In this document: positions 18,101 through 27,250 of the stretch, piece by piece
Layout: the number at the start of each line of letters is the position of its first letter
Numbering within the stretch: the first letter of the stretch is position 1
NCBI GenBank assembly: GCA_002279935.1
Contig: NCCZ01000003.1
Location: forward strand, 48,501 to 112,500
From: Hyphomicrobium sp. 12-62-95
GTDB taxonomy: Bacteria > Pseudomonadota > Alphaproteobacteria > Rhizobiales > Hyphomicrobiaceae
DNA: 64,000 bases
Reading direction: 5' to 3'
Notes under the pieces: model-generated
What the model was told of the DNA's origin: nothing
The model's input: only the letters and a program-made list of their open reading frames with translations
The model's database searches: none
Made by a program: the position numbers and the translations under genes

Positions 18101-18488
18101 TCTGGCTCATGCCCGTCGCAAAACTCTCGCCGATCAACCAAGCGATGATCAGCATGATGCCCTGAATGCCGAACGTGATCATGAACGAGAGAACGGGCTC
18201 GTTCGTGAAATTTCGCATCCCGTCCCAGGTCGTCCACCCTGACGCGAGCGACAGAACGATGCCGGTCGTGCCGAGCAAAGCCAGCCGCCAGTTGGTGAAA
18301 AACACATCCTCGATGGCTTTCCAGATCCGCGGCATGATGCGGTAAAGCCCCGCCAGCGCCAGAAGGATCGCGACACCCAGAAAAATCTTGGCCGAAAGCG
18401 CCTGCACGGCTGCTGGATCCTGCAAAGCCGCCATATCGGGCCATGCGATGCCGGCAACCGGCGCGGTGGGAACAGTCGTCTCAGCCAT
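15162..18488 (-). CDS. Large membrane/coiled-coil protein of unknown function with tandem C-terminal repeats
   Basis: An 1108-residue protein. Six hydrophobic segments lie near 34-50, 66-84, 100-121, 143-165, 181-202 and 218-238. Residues about 245-480 are a long, charged coiled coil; 490-630 are a helical region with several Cys residues; a seventh membrane helix lies near 636-657. The C-terminus holds two related copies of an about 80-residue unit (689-770 and 790-870): compare MAMRPITNDRGFMAEVR with LSYMHPITEKHGFMAEIK, and VLNAG followed by ELFEFL or DLYQTL. The last 230 residues are helical and acidic. The ATG at 18488 opens directly into the protein; an upstream extension is ignored. It diverges from zur. 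I do not recognise a named family, and no function is proposed beyond a membrane scaffold or sensor. Confidence 0.8.
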   Translation of the reverse strand: MAETTVPTAPVAGIAWPDMAALQDPAAVQALSAKIFLGVAILLALAGLYRIMPRIWKAIEDVFFTNWRLALLGTTGIVLSLASGWTTWDGMRNFTNEPVLSFMITFGIQGIMLIIAWLIGESFATGMSQRAAAPSGGLPRPLQAAMGGLIGVLLFISVAAMFLFRGSLFGTSDSPPAPVAMGDGLLIIVAGLLIAALVALYSASDVVKPYLQSTRVIAKNAMLWVMFLACMASSVFFSFDSRFNAIFPQEERVRAAELRAQNQVAGIIADIGQTIETRRVQAADQLFKSEGWLAYDAELDKLATASRGAEKLIEAFYVEQMEERRRGIAEQQERIATAQSSQAGLTLKKASLTEEVARLEAERPGLVAELQTKKSELDARAKEVDAKRVEAMAEEKGVEGTLKVGRGQIYRERMAELGKLQDYTKIGEQRVRDAQKRVDETSGRIDAIKRELAGIDGSLAKLTGEADTAQQRIAAASEPAQQAAALPKIDPARVLPEFEAARVAFRQKPDGPGLKAVHEQCSQLLNAMASTPTTKERVSGLDCDPKRAQEAASLMLALDSGAQVFAASCVGGEKLAANKSADDLLGFSRRCLADSGLPSNDTDALRTKINFIELNRDDKAHNFVVSINAFQDGNRLAYLALAIAVAIDSLIFMSGLFGANAVRSPLSDVPTTKARTAEQLEGIIENALLPDTFETARVTLMAMRPITNDRGFMAEVRPERLDPQSAERVLGVLNAGTTIHAVDFDHEQDRYLVRAELFEFLSGISKKAFQANAQHATIAEMEKTVSVALLPDVARNIDTVLSYMHPITEKHGFMAEIKLAEVTDEADKRVVRQVLNAGSVHQRVQRTDATGSHYFIHRDLYQTLARLRARSLFTSTSYRLDHGPHERAPIAGGRLDATPPALEHHAAAIAGPSDDVPAAHVQPRREIDPKIIRQRLMMGMGLAPSLYRDLSGTGALEHANVLGEQLRRLCQQQRAIGVHIDTDLQEFNEELDRAAAAMRHEEFPADAIEEVADELRQILPALLLIQGGRYQEIVLKLIGSLEAEHGAGDLDLKGQQLLQRLKLHELQLSKIGRSDSSDWQKLGGLIEDFAESAPPGDCRWEAGQRRPN

Positions 18489-18805
18489 GTCAGAAACCCC
18501 TGCAGCCCCAAGCGGCGCGATTGCGATCCGTATCCGGCCGGGCTTCGCCCGGTCCGCCACTGTGATCCGCCCCACAGTCCGGAACGGCCGTGCGCCCGTG
18601 ATCCGTCGCACACACCGCCAATTCAAGGTGGTACGGCGTCTAAATTGCGGCGCGCGACCCTTGCCTTCGATTAAAGTTTATTTACTCCGGGCCTGCTCAG
18701 TGGCCGCCAGCTATGGCCTTGGCCACGACGCTTGTTATGATATAACCATAACCACAAGCGCTGAGATCTGGTCCAGGGTTCGGCGATCGGCAGCAAGGGT
18801 GAACA
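18489..18805. other. Divergent promoter region between the large membrane gene and zur
   Basis: A 317-base gap containing the Zur operator at 18734-18746 close to zur, and an AT-rich patch around 18672-18690. The open frame running leftward into it is an N-terminal over-extension of the minus-strand gene. Nothing else is seen. Confidence 0.55.
18734..18746. promoter_or_regulatory. Zur operator (GTTAT-N3-ATAAC)
   Basis: GTTATGATATAAC is a perfect inverted repeat with a 3-base centre, the form of Zur box known in alphaproteobacteria. It lies 59 bases ahead of the zur start, so zur, znuC and znuB are probably repressed together when zinc is sufficient (autoregulation). Whether it also affects the divergent gene starting at 18488 is unknown. 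Confidence 0.75.
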
Positions 18806-19342
18806 ATGAGCGAAACTCAGGCCCCATCGAAAGCAGATGCCAACCAGCGGTCGCCGTTTCCCAATCCCGACCAGCAAACCGCCAAGAAGCTCGCCCAGAC
18901 CGTCGAGCGCGCCGCCAAGGTCTTTGCCGACAAGAGCCTGCGCTTTACCAAGCTGCGCCAGCAGGTCTTCGAAGAGATCGCCGCCACCCACGCTTCCATC
19001 GGCGCTTACGAAATACTCGCCCGCCTCGGCGAAAAAGGCACGCGCGTTGCGCCCATCTCCATCTACCGCGCCATTGACGCACTGCTCGATGCTGGCGTCA
19101 TCCATCGCCTCGAAAGCAAGAACGCCTTCTTCGCCTGCCGCCGCACCGACCACACGGTCAAAGGCCGCCGCCCCATATTCTTGTCGTGCGAAAAGTGCGG
19201 CGCCGTCGGCGAGGTCGATGGCCAGCATATCTTCGATCTCATCGGCGAGGCCGCGAAAGAGGCCAAGTTCACCCCCCGCATTAAGTTCGTCGAGGTCCAA
19301 GGCCTCTGCCCGCGCTGCACGACTGCTGCCGAAAAAGCCTGA
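18806..19342 (+). CDS. zur: Zinc uptake regulator, Fur family
   Basis: A 178-residue Fur-family repressor. The winged-helix part carries RFTKLRQQVFEEIAATHASIGAYEIL and PISIYRAIDALLDAGVIHRLESKNAFFAC; the dimerisation part has two CxxC pairs, Cys128/Cys131 (SCEKCG) and Cys168/Cys171 (CPRC), which form the structural zinc site of Fur-family proteins. The sequence lacks the HHDH-type iron-site motif of Fur, and its position just ahead of znuC and znuB marks it as Zur. With zinc bound it should repress the transporter. The ATG has AAGGG at about 8 bases, and a perfect Zur box lies upstream. The N-terminal 20 residues are a polar extension. Confidence 0.9.
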   Translation: MSETQAPSKADANQRSPFPNPDQQTAKKLAQTVERAAKVFADKSLRFTKLRQQVFEEIAATHASIGAYEILARLGEKGTRVAPISIYRAIDALLDAGVIHRLESKNAFFACRRTDHTVKGRRPIFLSCEKCGAVGEVDGQHIFDLIGEAAKEAKFTPRIKFVEVQGLCPRCTTAAEKA

Positions 19343-19372
19343 CGCTCCGGACCAGACGGGAGAACTGAACGT

Positions 19373-20245
19373 ATGACCGGCGCGACACCCGCTGAAGCCG
19401 CTCACGACCACGCGCATCACGATCATGATCATGACTGCGCGTGCGGCCACGACCACGGCCCCGCCAAAGCGTTCGACATTTCGGCCCTCATCTCCGCCCG
19501 CGGCCTCACACTGCTGCGCGGCGACCGCCTGATCCTCGACCACGTCGATGTCGATATCCACCCCGGCGAGATCGTCACCCTCATCGGCCCCAATGGCTCT
19601 GGCAAAACGAGCCTTGTCCGCGCCCTGCTCGGCGTCCAGGACCTCAACGGCGGCGAGATCAGCCGCGTCGAAAACCTCAAAGTCGGCTACGTCCCGCAGC
19701 GCTTTGATATCGACCGCGCGCTCCCCATGACCGTCGCCCGCTTCTTAGCCCTCGGCCATAAAGCGCCACGCGCCGCCTTAAGCGCCGTCCTCGCCGAAGT
19801 CGGCGCCGAGCGCTGCATCGATCAGCAATTGAGCGAACTCTCCGGCGGCGAACTCCAGCGCGTCCTTCTGGCCCGTGCGCTGATCGCCAATCCCGAACTC
19901 CTCGTCCTCGACGAACCCGTCCGCGGCGTCGACTACACCGGCGAAGCCGACCTCTATGCCCTCATCGGCAATCTGCGCGACAAGCGCGGCATCGGCGTGC
20001 TGCTCGTCTCCCACGATCTGCACGTCGTCATGGCCCAGTCCGATCGCGTGCTCTGTCTCAACCGCCACATCTGCTGCTCCGGCGTCCCCGAAACGGTTGC
20101 CCAGCACCCCGAATACATGCGCCTCTTCGGCCCCGAAACCGCCCGCAACTTCGGCGTCTATCGCCACCACCACGACCACGCCCACGGCCTCGACGGCCGC
20201 GAGTTGCCCGGCTCCCACGGCCACCATCACGGGGAAACCCTGTGA
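19373..20245 (+). CDS. znuC: Zinc ABC transporter, ATP-binding protein
   Basis: A 290-residue ABC ATPase with Walker A GPNGSGKTS, signature LSGGELQRV, Walker B LLVLDEPV and the switch His in VSHDLHVV. It pairs with the ZnuB permease, whose gene starts in a GTGA overlap with its stop, and with the ZnuA binding protein encoded near 38-39 kb, to import zinc. Unusually, both ends are His-rich: residues 10-30 (HDHAHHDHDHDCACGHDHG) and the last 30 residues (RHHHDHAHG, HGHHHGE), which may buffer zinc at the cytoplasmic face. The gene lies 30 bases after zur and should be under the same Zur box. Confidence 0.9.
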   Translation: MTGATPAEAAHDHAHHDHDHDCACGHDHGPAKAFDISALISARGLTLLRGDRLILDHVDVDIHPGEIVTLIGPNGSGKTSLVRALLGVQDLNGGEISRVENLKVGYVPQRFDIDRALPMTVARFLALGHKAPRAALSAVLAEVGAERCIDQQLSELSGGELQRVLLARALIANPELLVLDEPVRGVDYTGEADLYALIGNLRDKRGIGVLLVSHDLHVVMAQSDRVLCLNRHICCSGVPETVAQHPEYMRLFGPETARNFGVYRHHHDHAHGLDGRELPGSHGHHHGETL

Positions 20246-21030
20246 TCGAGCCGTTTCTACTGCGCGCGCTGGCAGCCGGCATCGGCCTTGCGATCATCGC
20301 CGCCCCGCTCGGCGCCATCCTCGTCTGGAACCGCATGGCCTACTTCGGCGAAACGGTCGCCCAGGCAAGCCTCGTCGGCGTGGCGCTCGGCCTGCTGCTC
20401 AACATCGATGTCACTATCAGCGTTGTGATCACGACGCTTGCCGTCGCAGCTCTCCTCATCGTCCTCGGCCGCCAAAAACTCGTCCCCCTCGACGCCATCC
20501 TCGGTCTCACGCATCACGGCACGCTGGCGCTGGGCGTGATCGCCACCGCCCTGATCGCCGGCCCCTCCGTCGACCTCATGGGCTACCTCTTCGGCGATGT
20601 CTTCGCCGTAACGACCGCCGACCTCTGGCTCATCTACGGCGGCGGCGCGGTCGTCCTCGCCGTCATGGCCTGGCTCTGGCAGCCGCTCCTGCGCGTGGCC
20701 GTCCACGAAGAACTGGCCTCAGCCGAAGGCGTCCCGAGCCGCCGCGTCCGCGCCGCCTTCATCGTGGTCCTGGCACTCACCATTGCGATCGCCATGAAGA
20801 TCGTCGGCGTGCTCCTCGCAATCGCCTTCCTCATCGTCCCCATCGTCGCCGCACGTCCCTTCGCTTCGACCCCCGAAGGCTTGGTCGTCACCGCCGCCGC
20901 CGTAGGCGCGTCCAGCGTCGCTCTGGGGCTGACCCTCTCATCTAACGCCGACGCACCCGGCGGCCCCTCGATCGTTCTCTGCATGGCATTAATCGCAGGA
21001 TTGTCCCTCGCAATCTCCAGTCGCCGCTAA
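20242..21030 (+). CDS. znuB: Zinc ABC transporter, permease
   Basis: A 262-residue membrane protein of the ABC-3 family with about eight helices, beginning [37 protein letters not shown], the typical start of ZnuB/MntB-type permeases, and including [13 protein letters not shown] and the [17 protein letters not shown] segment. The GTG start overlaps the znuC stop by 4 bases, indicating translational coupling. It provides the membrane channel for ZnuC. No terminator is evident before ispG, which begins 97 bases downstream with its own spacing. Confidence 0.9.
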   Translation: MIEPFLLRALAAGIGLAIIAAPLGAILVWNRMAYFGETVAQASLVGVALGLLLNIDVTISVVITTLAVAALLIVLGRQKLVPLDAILGLTHHGTLALGVIATALIAGPSVDLMGYLFGDVFAVTTADLWLIYGGGAVVLAVMAWLWQPLLRVAVHEELASAEGVPSRRVRAAFIVVLALTIAIAMKIVGVLLAIAFLIVPIVAARPFASTPEGLVVTAAAVGASSVALGLTLSSNADAPGGPSIVLCMALIAGLSLAISSRR

Positions 21031-21127
21031 CCACGCGTCCATCTGGCGATCCCCGTCCCGATGGGCTAGGAAAAGTAAAACACCCGGCGCGCCATCGCAG
21101 CCGGCGTCACGTAAAAGGCAAGACCAT

Positions 21128-22417
<1,290 letters not shown>

Positions 22418-22478
22418 ATTGAACCGCCAGAGCATTACACTCAGCCGTCGGAAGACCTAGCGATGTTGGGTGTCAAAA

Positions 22479-23555
22479 ATGGCGGAAACAGACTGGCCCG
22501 AGGTAGCTGGCAAAATTCTCGAAGAGCTCCCGAATTGCGAAAACGAAGAGCGGACCAAATTTGGTGCCATAGTCCCATTCTTCGCGGCTCTAGGTTATGA
22601 CGCATCCAAACAGTCAACTTTCCAAGCTGAAGCGGCCGCAGGCTTTGCACAGGCCTCTGGAGGCCGCGCTGACTTTGCAATTTTCGATGCCGAAGGTCAG
22701 CCGATCATCGTTGTCGAATGTAAGTCTCGCGACGTTGTCCTTGACCGGCATACGTCTCAACTCGCTCGATACATGCGATCTGAGCAACTTAGGGACGCGC
22801 CCCTCGGAGTTTTTACGAACGGGCGGGAACACCGTTTCTTCGAGCGCATGGAACCAGATCAAGAACTTCCAGAACCGTTCCTGATCCTCCAACTCGACAG
22901 CATGAGATCAGGTGAAATCGATATCGATCAACTGACCTTTCTGGAGGCGATCCAACCGAAGAACTTTGCTGCTGACGACGTGGCGGAACTTTCCAAAAGG
23001 CTCCGGATCAAAAACAGCATCGAGCGCTGGTGGCGTCGCGAACTCCAAAGCCCGTCCAAAGAATTCTGCCGCATGGTTCTCCAGAACCAGGACTTCAGCC
23101 GCGTGACCGACAAGCTGATCGGTGCCTATCAGCCCGTCGTCGCCGATGCCTTCCTTCGGTCAGTGGCTAAGGAAGTCGCCAAAATTCTCCCCGAGGTCCG
23201 GCGCGAGCGCGATGGCGCGGTCCGTCTTCCCGTATCCAAAGCGTCAGCAGGGGCGATTACGACGCAACGCGAGTACGAAGTATTCCAGCGCTGCTTGATT
23301 GAAGTAGCTCAGCGGTGTCAAACCGTCACTGAACGGCAACATCTCACAGGCTTCAATCACAAGGACTACTCGGAGTTTTTCAAGATTTATGTGGGTGGTC
23401 ACAAGAAGGGCCACTTACTGAAATTCTTCGAAGCAAGCCCCGGTCAACCCGAGACCTTCGGGTTCGCCGACGGCCAAGTCGTCCACTCGATCGACGAGAT
23501 CGCCGAACCCTTGATGAAGAACTACCGCGGCGTCATCGCCAACCTAACACCCTAA
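22479..23555 (+). CDS. Restriction-like protein with a PD-(D/E)XK (HSDR_N-type) N-terminal domain
   Basis: A 358-residue protein. The N-terminal 150 residues match the type I restriction subunit R N-terminal nuclease fold seen in stand-alone HSDR_N_2 proteins: RADFAIFD (Asp65) and IIVVECKSRD (Glu80, Lys82) give the D...ExK active site, followed by QLARYMRSEQLRDAPLGVFTNGREHRFFE. There is no helicase or methyltransferase partner nearby. The C-terminal 200 residues are helical and not recognised. The start is the ATG at 22479; a GTG at 22470 is possible. The gene is less GC-rich than its neighbours and sits between two housekeeping genes, suggesting horizontal transfer. A defence role is inference; cutting activity is not shown by sequence alone. 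Confidence 0.78.
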   Translation: MAETDWPEVAGKILEELPNCENEERTKFGAIVPFFAALGYDASKQSTFQAEAAAGFAQASGGRADFAIFDAEGQPIIVVECKSRDVVLDRHTSQLARYMRSEQLRDAPLGVFTNGREHRFFERMEPDQELPEPFLILQLDSMRSGEIDIDQLTFLEAIQPKNFAADDVAELSKRLRIKNSIERWWRRELQSPSKEFCRMVLQNQDFSRVTDKLIGAYQPVVADAFLRSVAKEVAKILPEVRRERDGAVRLPVSKASAGAITTQREYEVFQRCLIEVAQRCQTVTERQHLTGFNHKDYSEFFKIYVGGHKKGHLLKFFEASPGQPETFGFADGQVVHSIDEIAEPLMKNYRGVIANLTP

Positions 23556-23571
23556 CCCCCCAAACAACAAA

Positions 23572-23600
23572 GGCCGGACCTCTGGGCAGAGGGTCCGGCC
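23572..23600 (+). terminator. Strong hairpin after the restriction-like gene
   Basis: GGCCGGACC (23572-23580) pairs perfectly with GGTCCGGCC (23592-23600), 17 bases past the stop codon. The T tract is poor on the plus strand; on the minus strand a T-rich run follows, so it could serve genes from either side. Confidence 0.6.
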
Positions 23601-23735
23601 TCGTTTGACCGCCTCGGGGGGAGGCGGAAGGGCTGTCTCGCTTGAGAGAACGGGGATGAACAATCCCCGCGGGAGAGAGAGGGCGAGACAGCTAATCGAC
23701 TGGGCAGTCGAAAGGGGTCAACGCGAGGAACAAAC

Positions 23736-24107
23736 TCAGCACGCGGTCGCGAACGGCAGTTCCGGCTCATCGGTCCGCTCGCCGGCCAGAGGCGCGACAA
23801 CCGGGAAGGCGATGATGTTCGTGTGCTCGGAGACATCGATGCCGGCGCGGCGCTGACGGAACCAGCGGAGCGACGTGTTCGTCATCACTGCGTCTTCCTT
23901 CACCGGCTGGATCAGGAGTCCGTCATCGGACTCGAGGTACCGGCCGAGCCAGGCTTCGAGGGTCTCTTCGCTTTCGTCCGAGCGCACGTACCACGTGTTC
24001 TCCAGCGGACGTGCCCAGCTCGAGCCGAGGCTCATGATGGCGTGGGCGACGACGTGCTTGGAAACGTGGGGCTTCGCGAGGTCGTAGGAGATAAGGTAAG
24101 TGCGCAT
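23736..24107 (-). CDS. Stand-alone Cas2-like (SinR-family) protein
   Basis: A 123-residue protein starting MRTYLISYDLAKPHVSKHVV, then SLGSSWARPLENTWYVRSDES and a DDGLLIQPVKED strand. This is the beta-alpha-beta ferredoxin-like pattern of the small proteins annotated as SinR family, related in fold to Cas2 and VapD. There is no CRISPR array or cas1 in the window, so a role in spacer acquisition is unlikely. The start has AAGGAG at 8 bases. It is part of the islet between ispG and hisA. RNase or toxin activity, known for some Cas2-fold proteins, is possible but not shown. Confidence 0.65.
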   Translation of the reverse strand: MRTYLISYDLAKPHVSKHVVAHAIMSLGSSWARPLENTWYVRSDESEETLEAWLGRYLESDDGLLIQPVKEDAVMTNTSLRWFRQRRAGIDVSEHTNIIAFPVVAPLAGERTDEPELPFATAC

Positions 24108-24311
24108 CGGGGGAGCTCCTTGGGCTGGAGGAGTAAGGCTGTCTATTCTACGGGGAACGCGGGGGGGACTCTATGGCCGTGAACATAGGAAGAACATGCA
24201 GTGAGTCGCGGGCCCCGTCCAGCCAAAGTTCAGCTTTTGTTCTCACGTGATGCGGCGAAATAAATTCGCAAGGAAATACAAGCGGTTGTCCGGTTGTATG
24301 GTGTCCTTGTA

Positions 24312-24635
24312 TCAGCCAAACAGGTTCAGCTGGTCCGGCGAGCGGGTCTTGAGTGGGAGCCGTTTATGCAGGCTGGAATCGACCGCTCCGACCAGCTGTG
24401 GATAGCGTGTTGAGAACTGCGCGAGCGCTTTCTCTCTCGCGCGCGGAAAGCGCACGCCTTCCCAGATTTCATAGATGCGGCGCGGGTCGCAATCATACCG
24501 CGCGATGAGATCTTTCCGCCGAACGCGCAGCCACTTCGCGATCCAAATCTCGATGGCATCGGTCTCGGTGAGCGGCCGCGCCGTGTTGAACGCGGGTGGG
24601 GCAGGCTCAGGACGATGATAAAACGGCAGCGGCAT
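24312..24635 (-). CDS. Small hypothetical protein, 107 aa
   Basis: The protein begins MPLPFYHRPEPAPPAFNT and its centre reads AIEIWIAKWLRVRRKDLIARYDCDPRRIYEIWEGVRFPRAREKAL, which looks like a basic helix-turn-helix; a DNA-binding role is plausible. The end is SPDQLNLFG. No catalytic motif, signal peptide or membrane segment is present. Its 5' end is 96 bases from the divergent hisA. It belongs to the same small islet as the Cas2-like and restriction-like genes, but no functional link is shown. I do not recognise a named family. Confidence 0.6.
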   Translation of the reverse strand: MPLPFYHRPEPAPPAFNTARPLTETDAIEIWIAKWLRVRRKDLIARYDCDPRRIYEIWEGVRFPRAREKALAQFSTRYPQLVGAVDSSLHKRLPLKTRSPDQLNLFG

Positions 24636-24731
24636 CGGAGACTCGAACGCTTGACGAACTGAACGGAACGCGATTGATCGCGCTAAACTCCAGCAATCTT
24701 ATGACCGCACCCCTGCGGCAGCGAGAAAAAA

Positions 24732-25460
24732 GTGATCCTCTTCCCCGCCATCGACCTGAAAGACGGCCAGTGCGTGCGCCTCAAGCTCGGCGAGATGGAC
24801 CAAGCCACCGTCTTCAATGACGATCCCGCCGACCAGGCCGCCCAATTCGAAGCTCAGGGCTTTACCTATCTCCACGTTGTCGATCTGAACGGCGCGTTTG
24901 CCGGCAAGCCCGTCAACGGTGCCGCCGTGGACGCCATCCTCGCGCGCGTGAAGATGCCGGTTCAACTCGGCGGCGGGATCCGCGACCTCGCCACCGTCGA
25001 GACGTGGCTCACCAAAGGCATCCGGCGCGTCATCCTCGGCACCATCGCAGTCCGCGATCCCGCCCTCGTGAAGGAAGCCTGCAAACGCTTCCCCGGCCGC
25101 ATCGCCGTCGGCATCGACGCCAAGGGAGGAAAAGTCGCCGTCGAAGGCTGGGCCGAAACGTCCGAATTGACCGCCATCGACCTCGCCCGCCGCTTCGAAG
25201 ATGCGGGCGTCTCGGCCATCATCTATACGGACATCGAACGCGACGGCGTACTAAAGGGCCTGAACCTCCCCGCCACCGCCGAACTGGCCCGCGCAACATC
25301 AATCCCCGTCATCGCGTCCGGCGGCCTCGCCTCCATTGCCGACGTGCAGGCCCTCATGCAGCCCGAATACCGCCTGCTCGAAGGCGCCATCACCGGCCGC
25401 GCCCTCTACGACGGCCGCATCGACCCCAAGGAAGCCCTTGCCGTCTTGTCCGCTGCCTGA
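24732..25460 (+). CDS. hisA: Phosphoribosylformimino-AICAR ribotide isomerase
   Basis: A 242-residue TIM-barrel isomerase of histidine synthesis. The start [21 protein letters not shown] with catalytic Asp8, the phosphate-binding VQLGGGIRD and VIASGGLAS motifs, and [14 protein letters not shown] with the second catalytic Asp are all present. It converts ProFAR to PRFAR in the cytoplasm. A GTG start at 24732 is used. In many relatives hisA sits with hisH and hisF; here it stands alone, with the next gene convergent and only 6 bases away. That isolation may reflect the islet next to it. Confidence 0.93.
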   Translation: MILFPAIDLKDGQCVRLKLGEMDQATVFNDDPADQAAQFEAQGFTYLHVVDLNGAFAGKPVNGAAVDAILARVKMPVQLGGGIRDLATVETWLTKGIRRVILGTIAVRDPALVKEACKRFPGRIAVGIDAKGGKVAVEGWAETSELTAIDLARRFEDAGVSAIIYTDIERDGVLKGLNLPATAELARATSIPVIASGGLASIADVQALMQPEYRLLEGAITGRALYDGRIDPKEALAVLSAA

Positions 25461-25466
25461 GCGCGC

Positions 25467-26084
25467 CTACCGCACGACCACTTTCGTCCCCGTCGGCACG
25501 CTCGCATAGAGTTCGAAGATGTGCTCGTCCAGCATCCGGATGCACCCCGACGACGCCGCCTTTCCGATGCTCGACGGCTGGTTCGTCCCGTGGATGCGAT
25601 AAAGCGTGTCGACACCATTGCGAAACAAATAGAGCGCCCGCGCGCCGAGCGGGTTCGCAGGACCGCCCGGTACGCTCACCGGCAACGACGGATCGCGCGC
25701 CCGCATATTCGCCGTCGGCGTCCACGTTGGCCACTTCGCCTTGCGTCCCACGACCGCCTCGCCCTGCCACTCCATCCCCTGCCGCCCGACGGAAATGCCA
25801 AACCGCAGCGCCCGTCCCCCGCCCTCGACGTAATACAAAAACCGCTCGCTGCGTGCGACCACCAGCGTGCCCGCCGGCTCCGGCCCACGGAACGCCACCA
25901 CCTGCCGCTCGAATTGATCGGGAATGCGGTATTTATCGACGATGCGAATATCGTAGGGCTCGTCTGGGATGATCCCGATGTACCACTGCGCCGGCGCCGC
26001 GACCGTGCGCGATCCAAATGCCGCCGCTCCCGCAACGGCCAACGCGCCACCCAGTACAGTTCTGCGATTGAGATCGTGGCTCAC
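25467..26084 (-). CDS. L,D-transpeptidase (YkuD), Tat-exported
   Basis: A 205-residue protein. The N-terminus has twin arginines followed by a hydrophobic run (NRRTVLGGALAVAGAAAFG), a likely Tat signal. The YkuD domain shows YRIHGTNQPSSIGKAASSGCIRM with the catalytic His and Cys. It makes 3-3 crosslinks in peptidoglycan or attaches proteins to it, in the periplasm. The GTG start at 26084 lies one base after the stop of the upstream gene, so it is co-transcribed with the ubiE group. It is one of three YkuD proteins in this window, all with a similar upstream PSWTPTPEM-like segment. Confidence 0.88.
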   Translation of the reverse strand: MSHDLNRRTVLGGALAVAGAAAFGSRTVAAPAQWYIGIIPDEPYDIRIVDKYRIPDQFERQVVAFRGPEPAGTLVVARSERFLYYVEGGGRALRFGISVGRQGMEWQGEAVVGRKAKWPTWTPTANMRARDPSLPVSVPGGPANPLGARALYLFRNGVDTLYRIHGTNQPSSIGKAASSGCIRMLDEHIFELYASVPTGTKVVVR

Positions 26085-26085
26085 G

Positions 26086-26361
26086 TTACGCCTGTGGTCC
26101 GGTCCCATCGCCCTTGCGCAACTCCGGCGGCGGTTCGCTCTTGCCCCCGCGCCACCACGTCTTGAAATTCTGCCGCCACAGCCGCACGCGCGGAATGTCG
26201 TACGACAGCACCACGAGCCCCAGCGGCACCATCCAGAACCCCAGGATCGGCAGAAAGCCAAGAAACCCAAAGATGATCAGAAGCACGCCAATCGCCATCC
26301 GCGCCGGCGCATAGTCGGGCAGGTCGTAACTCCAGCTGCCAATGCGAATGGTCCGCGCCAT
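26086..26361 (-). CDS. Small membrane protein, 91 aa
   Basis: The protein starts [25 protein letters not shown] and has two hydrophobic helices, about 20-40 and 45-57 (VLLIIFGFLGFLPILGFWMVPLGLVVLS), then a basic stretch (RVRLWRQNFKTWWRGG) and a polar tail. Its ATG overlaps the ubiE stop as TGATG, and GGAAGA stands in front, so translation is coupled to ubiE. The function is unknown. A link to quinone biosynthesis is suggested by context only. Confidence 0.7.
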   Translation of the reverse strand: MARTIRIGSWSYDLPDYAPARMAIGVLLIIFGFLGFLPILGFWMVPLGLVVLSYDIPRVRLWRQNFKTWWRGGKSEPPPELRKGDGTGPQA

Positions 26362-27158
26362 CAGATCTTCCAACCCGAATGGATCGCCGCCACGCCGCCG
26401 GTCAGGTTACGGTAGCTGACGTTCTGGAAGCCCGCATCGCGGATCATCTGCGCGAACGCCTCCTGCTTGGGAAACTTGCGGATGGATTCCACGAGATACT
26501 GATACGGCTGCGCATCGCCCGCCGTCAGCTTGCCCAGACGCGGAATGACCTCGAACGAATGGAAATCGTAGATCCGGTCAAGGATCGGCACCTGCACTTC
26601 AGAGAACTCCAGGCACAGGAAGTGCCCGCCCGTCTTGAGAACGCGAAACGCCTCGTTCAACGCAACATCGATATGCGTCACGTTCCGGATACCGAACGAG
26701 ATCGTGTAGGCATCGAAGCTTTTGTCATCGAACGGCAGCGTTTCCGCGTTTCCCTCGATCAGAGTGATGCGATCCGACAGACCCGCATCCGCCACGCGCC
26801 GCCGCCCCACATCCAGCATCTCCGGACTGATGTCGCAGATCACCGCGCTGGTGTTCGGCCCGCCAGCCCCAAGCGTCCGCATCGCGATATCGCCCGTCCC
26901 GCCCGCCACGTCGAGCAGTCGGAAGGCACTCGCGCCCTTCGGCGGATTGAGCATCGAGACGAAGTCGGATTTCCAGAGCCGGTGCAGCCCGCCCGACATG
27001 AGATCGTTCATCAGGTCGTAGCGTTCCGCGACCTTTGAAAACACGTCGTTGACGAGGCCTTGCCGTTCCTCTTCGCGCACAGTGCGGAAGCCGAACGATC
27101 TGCTGGTATCAGTGGTATTGGGATCGGATGTGTTCATGGCCAAAAACATAACCGGCAT
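26361..27158 (-). CDS. ubiE: Ubiquinone/menaquinone biosynthesis C-methyltransferase
   Basis: A class I SAM-dependent methyltransferase of 258-265 residues, with [42 protein letters not shown], the SAM-binding [14 protein letters not shown] and the family signature [25 protein letters not shown]. It adds the C-2 methyl group in ubiquinone synthesis. Two starts are possible: 27158 (with GAGGG at 6 bases) and an ATG at 27137. It leads a three-gene unit on the minus strand with the small membrane protein and the L,D-transpeptidase. Confidence 0.93.
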   Translation of the reverse strand: MPVMFLAMNTSDPNTTDTSRSFGFRTVREEERQGLVNDVFSKVAERYDLMNDLMSGGLHRLWKSDFVSMLNPPKGASAFRLLDVAGGTGDIAMRTLGAGGPNTSAVICDISPEMLDVGRRRVADAGLSDRITLIEGNAETLPFDDKSFDAYTISFGIRNVTHIDVALNEAFRVLKTGGHFLCLEFSEVQVPILDRIYDFHSFEVIPRLGKLTAGDAQPYQYLVESIRKFPKQEAFAQMIRDAGFQNVSYRNLTGGVAAIHSGWKI

Positions 27159-27199
27159 CCCGCGCCCTCGCCAGGGGGCAATTGCGGTGAGACCACGAT

Positions 27200-27226
27200 C
27201 GCTTCGGACCTTTTCAGTCCGAAGCG
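27200..27226. other. Perfect 10-bp hairpin between thiO and ubiE
   Basis: CGCTTCGGAC (27200-27209) pairs with GTCCGAAGCG (27217-27226) around CTTTTCA, with outer ACGAT/ATCGT pairing. It stands in the gap between thiO and ubiE on the same strand and may be part of a terminator or a dispersed repeat. Confidence 0.45.
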
Positions 27227-27250
27227 TGAATCGTCGGTCAAATTAGAAGG

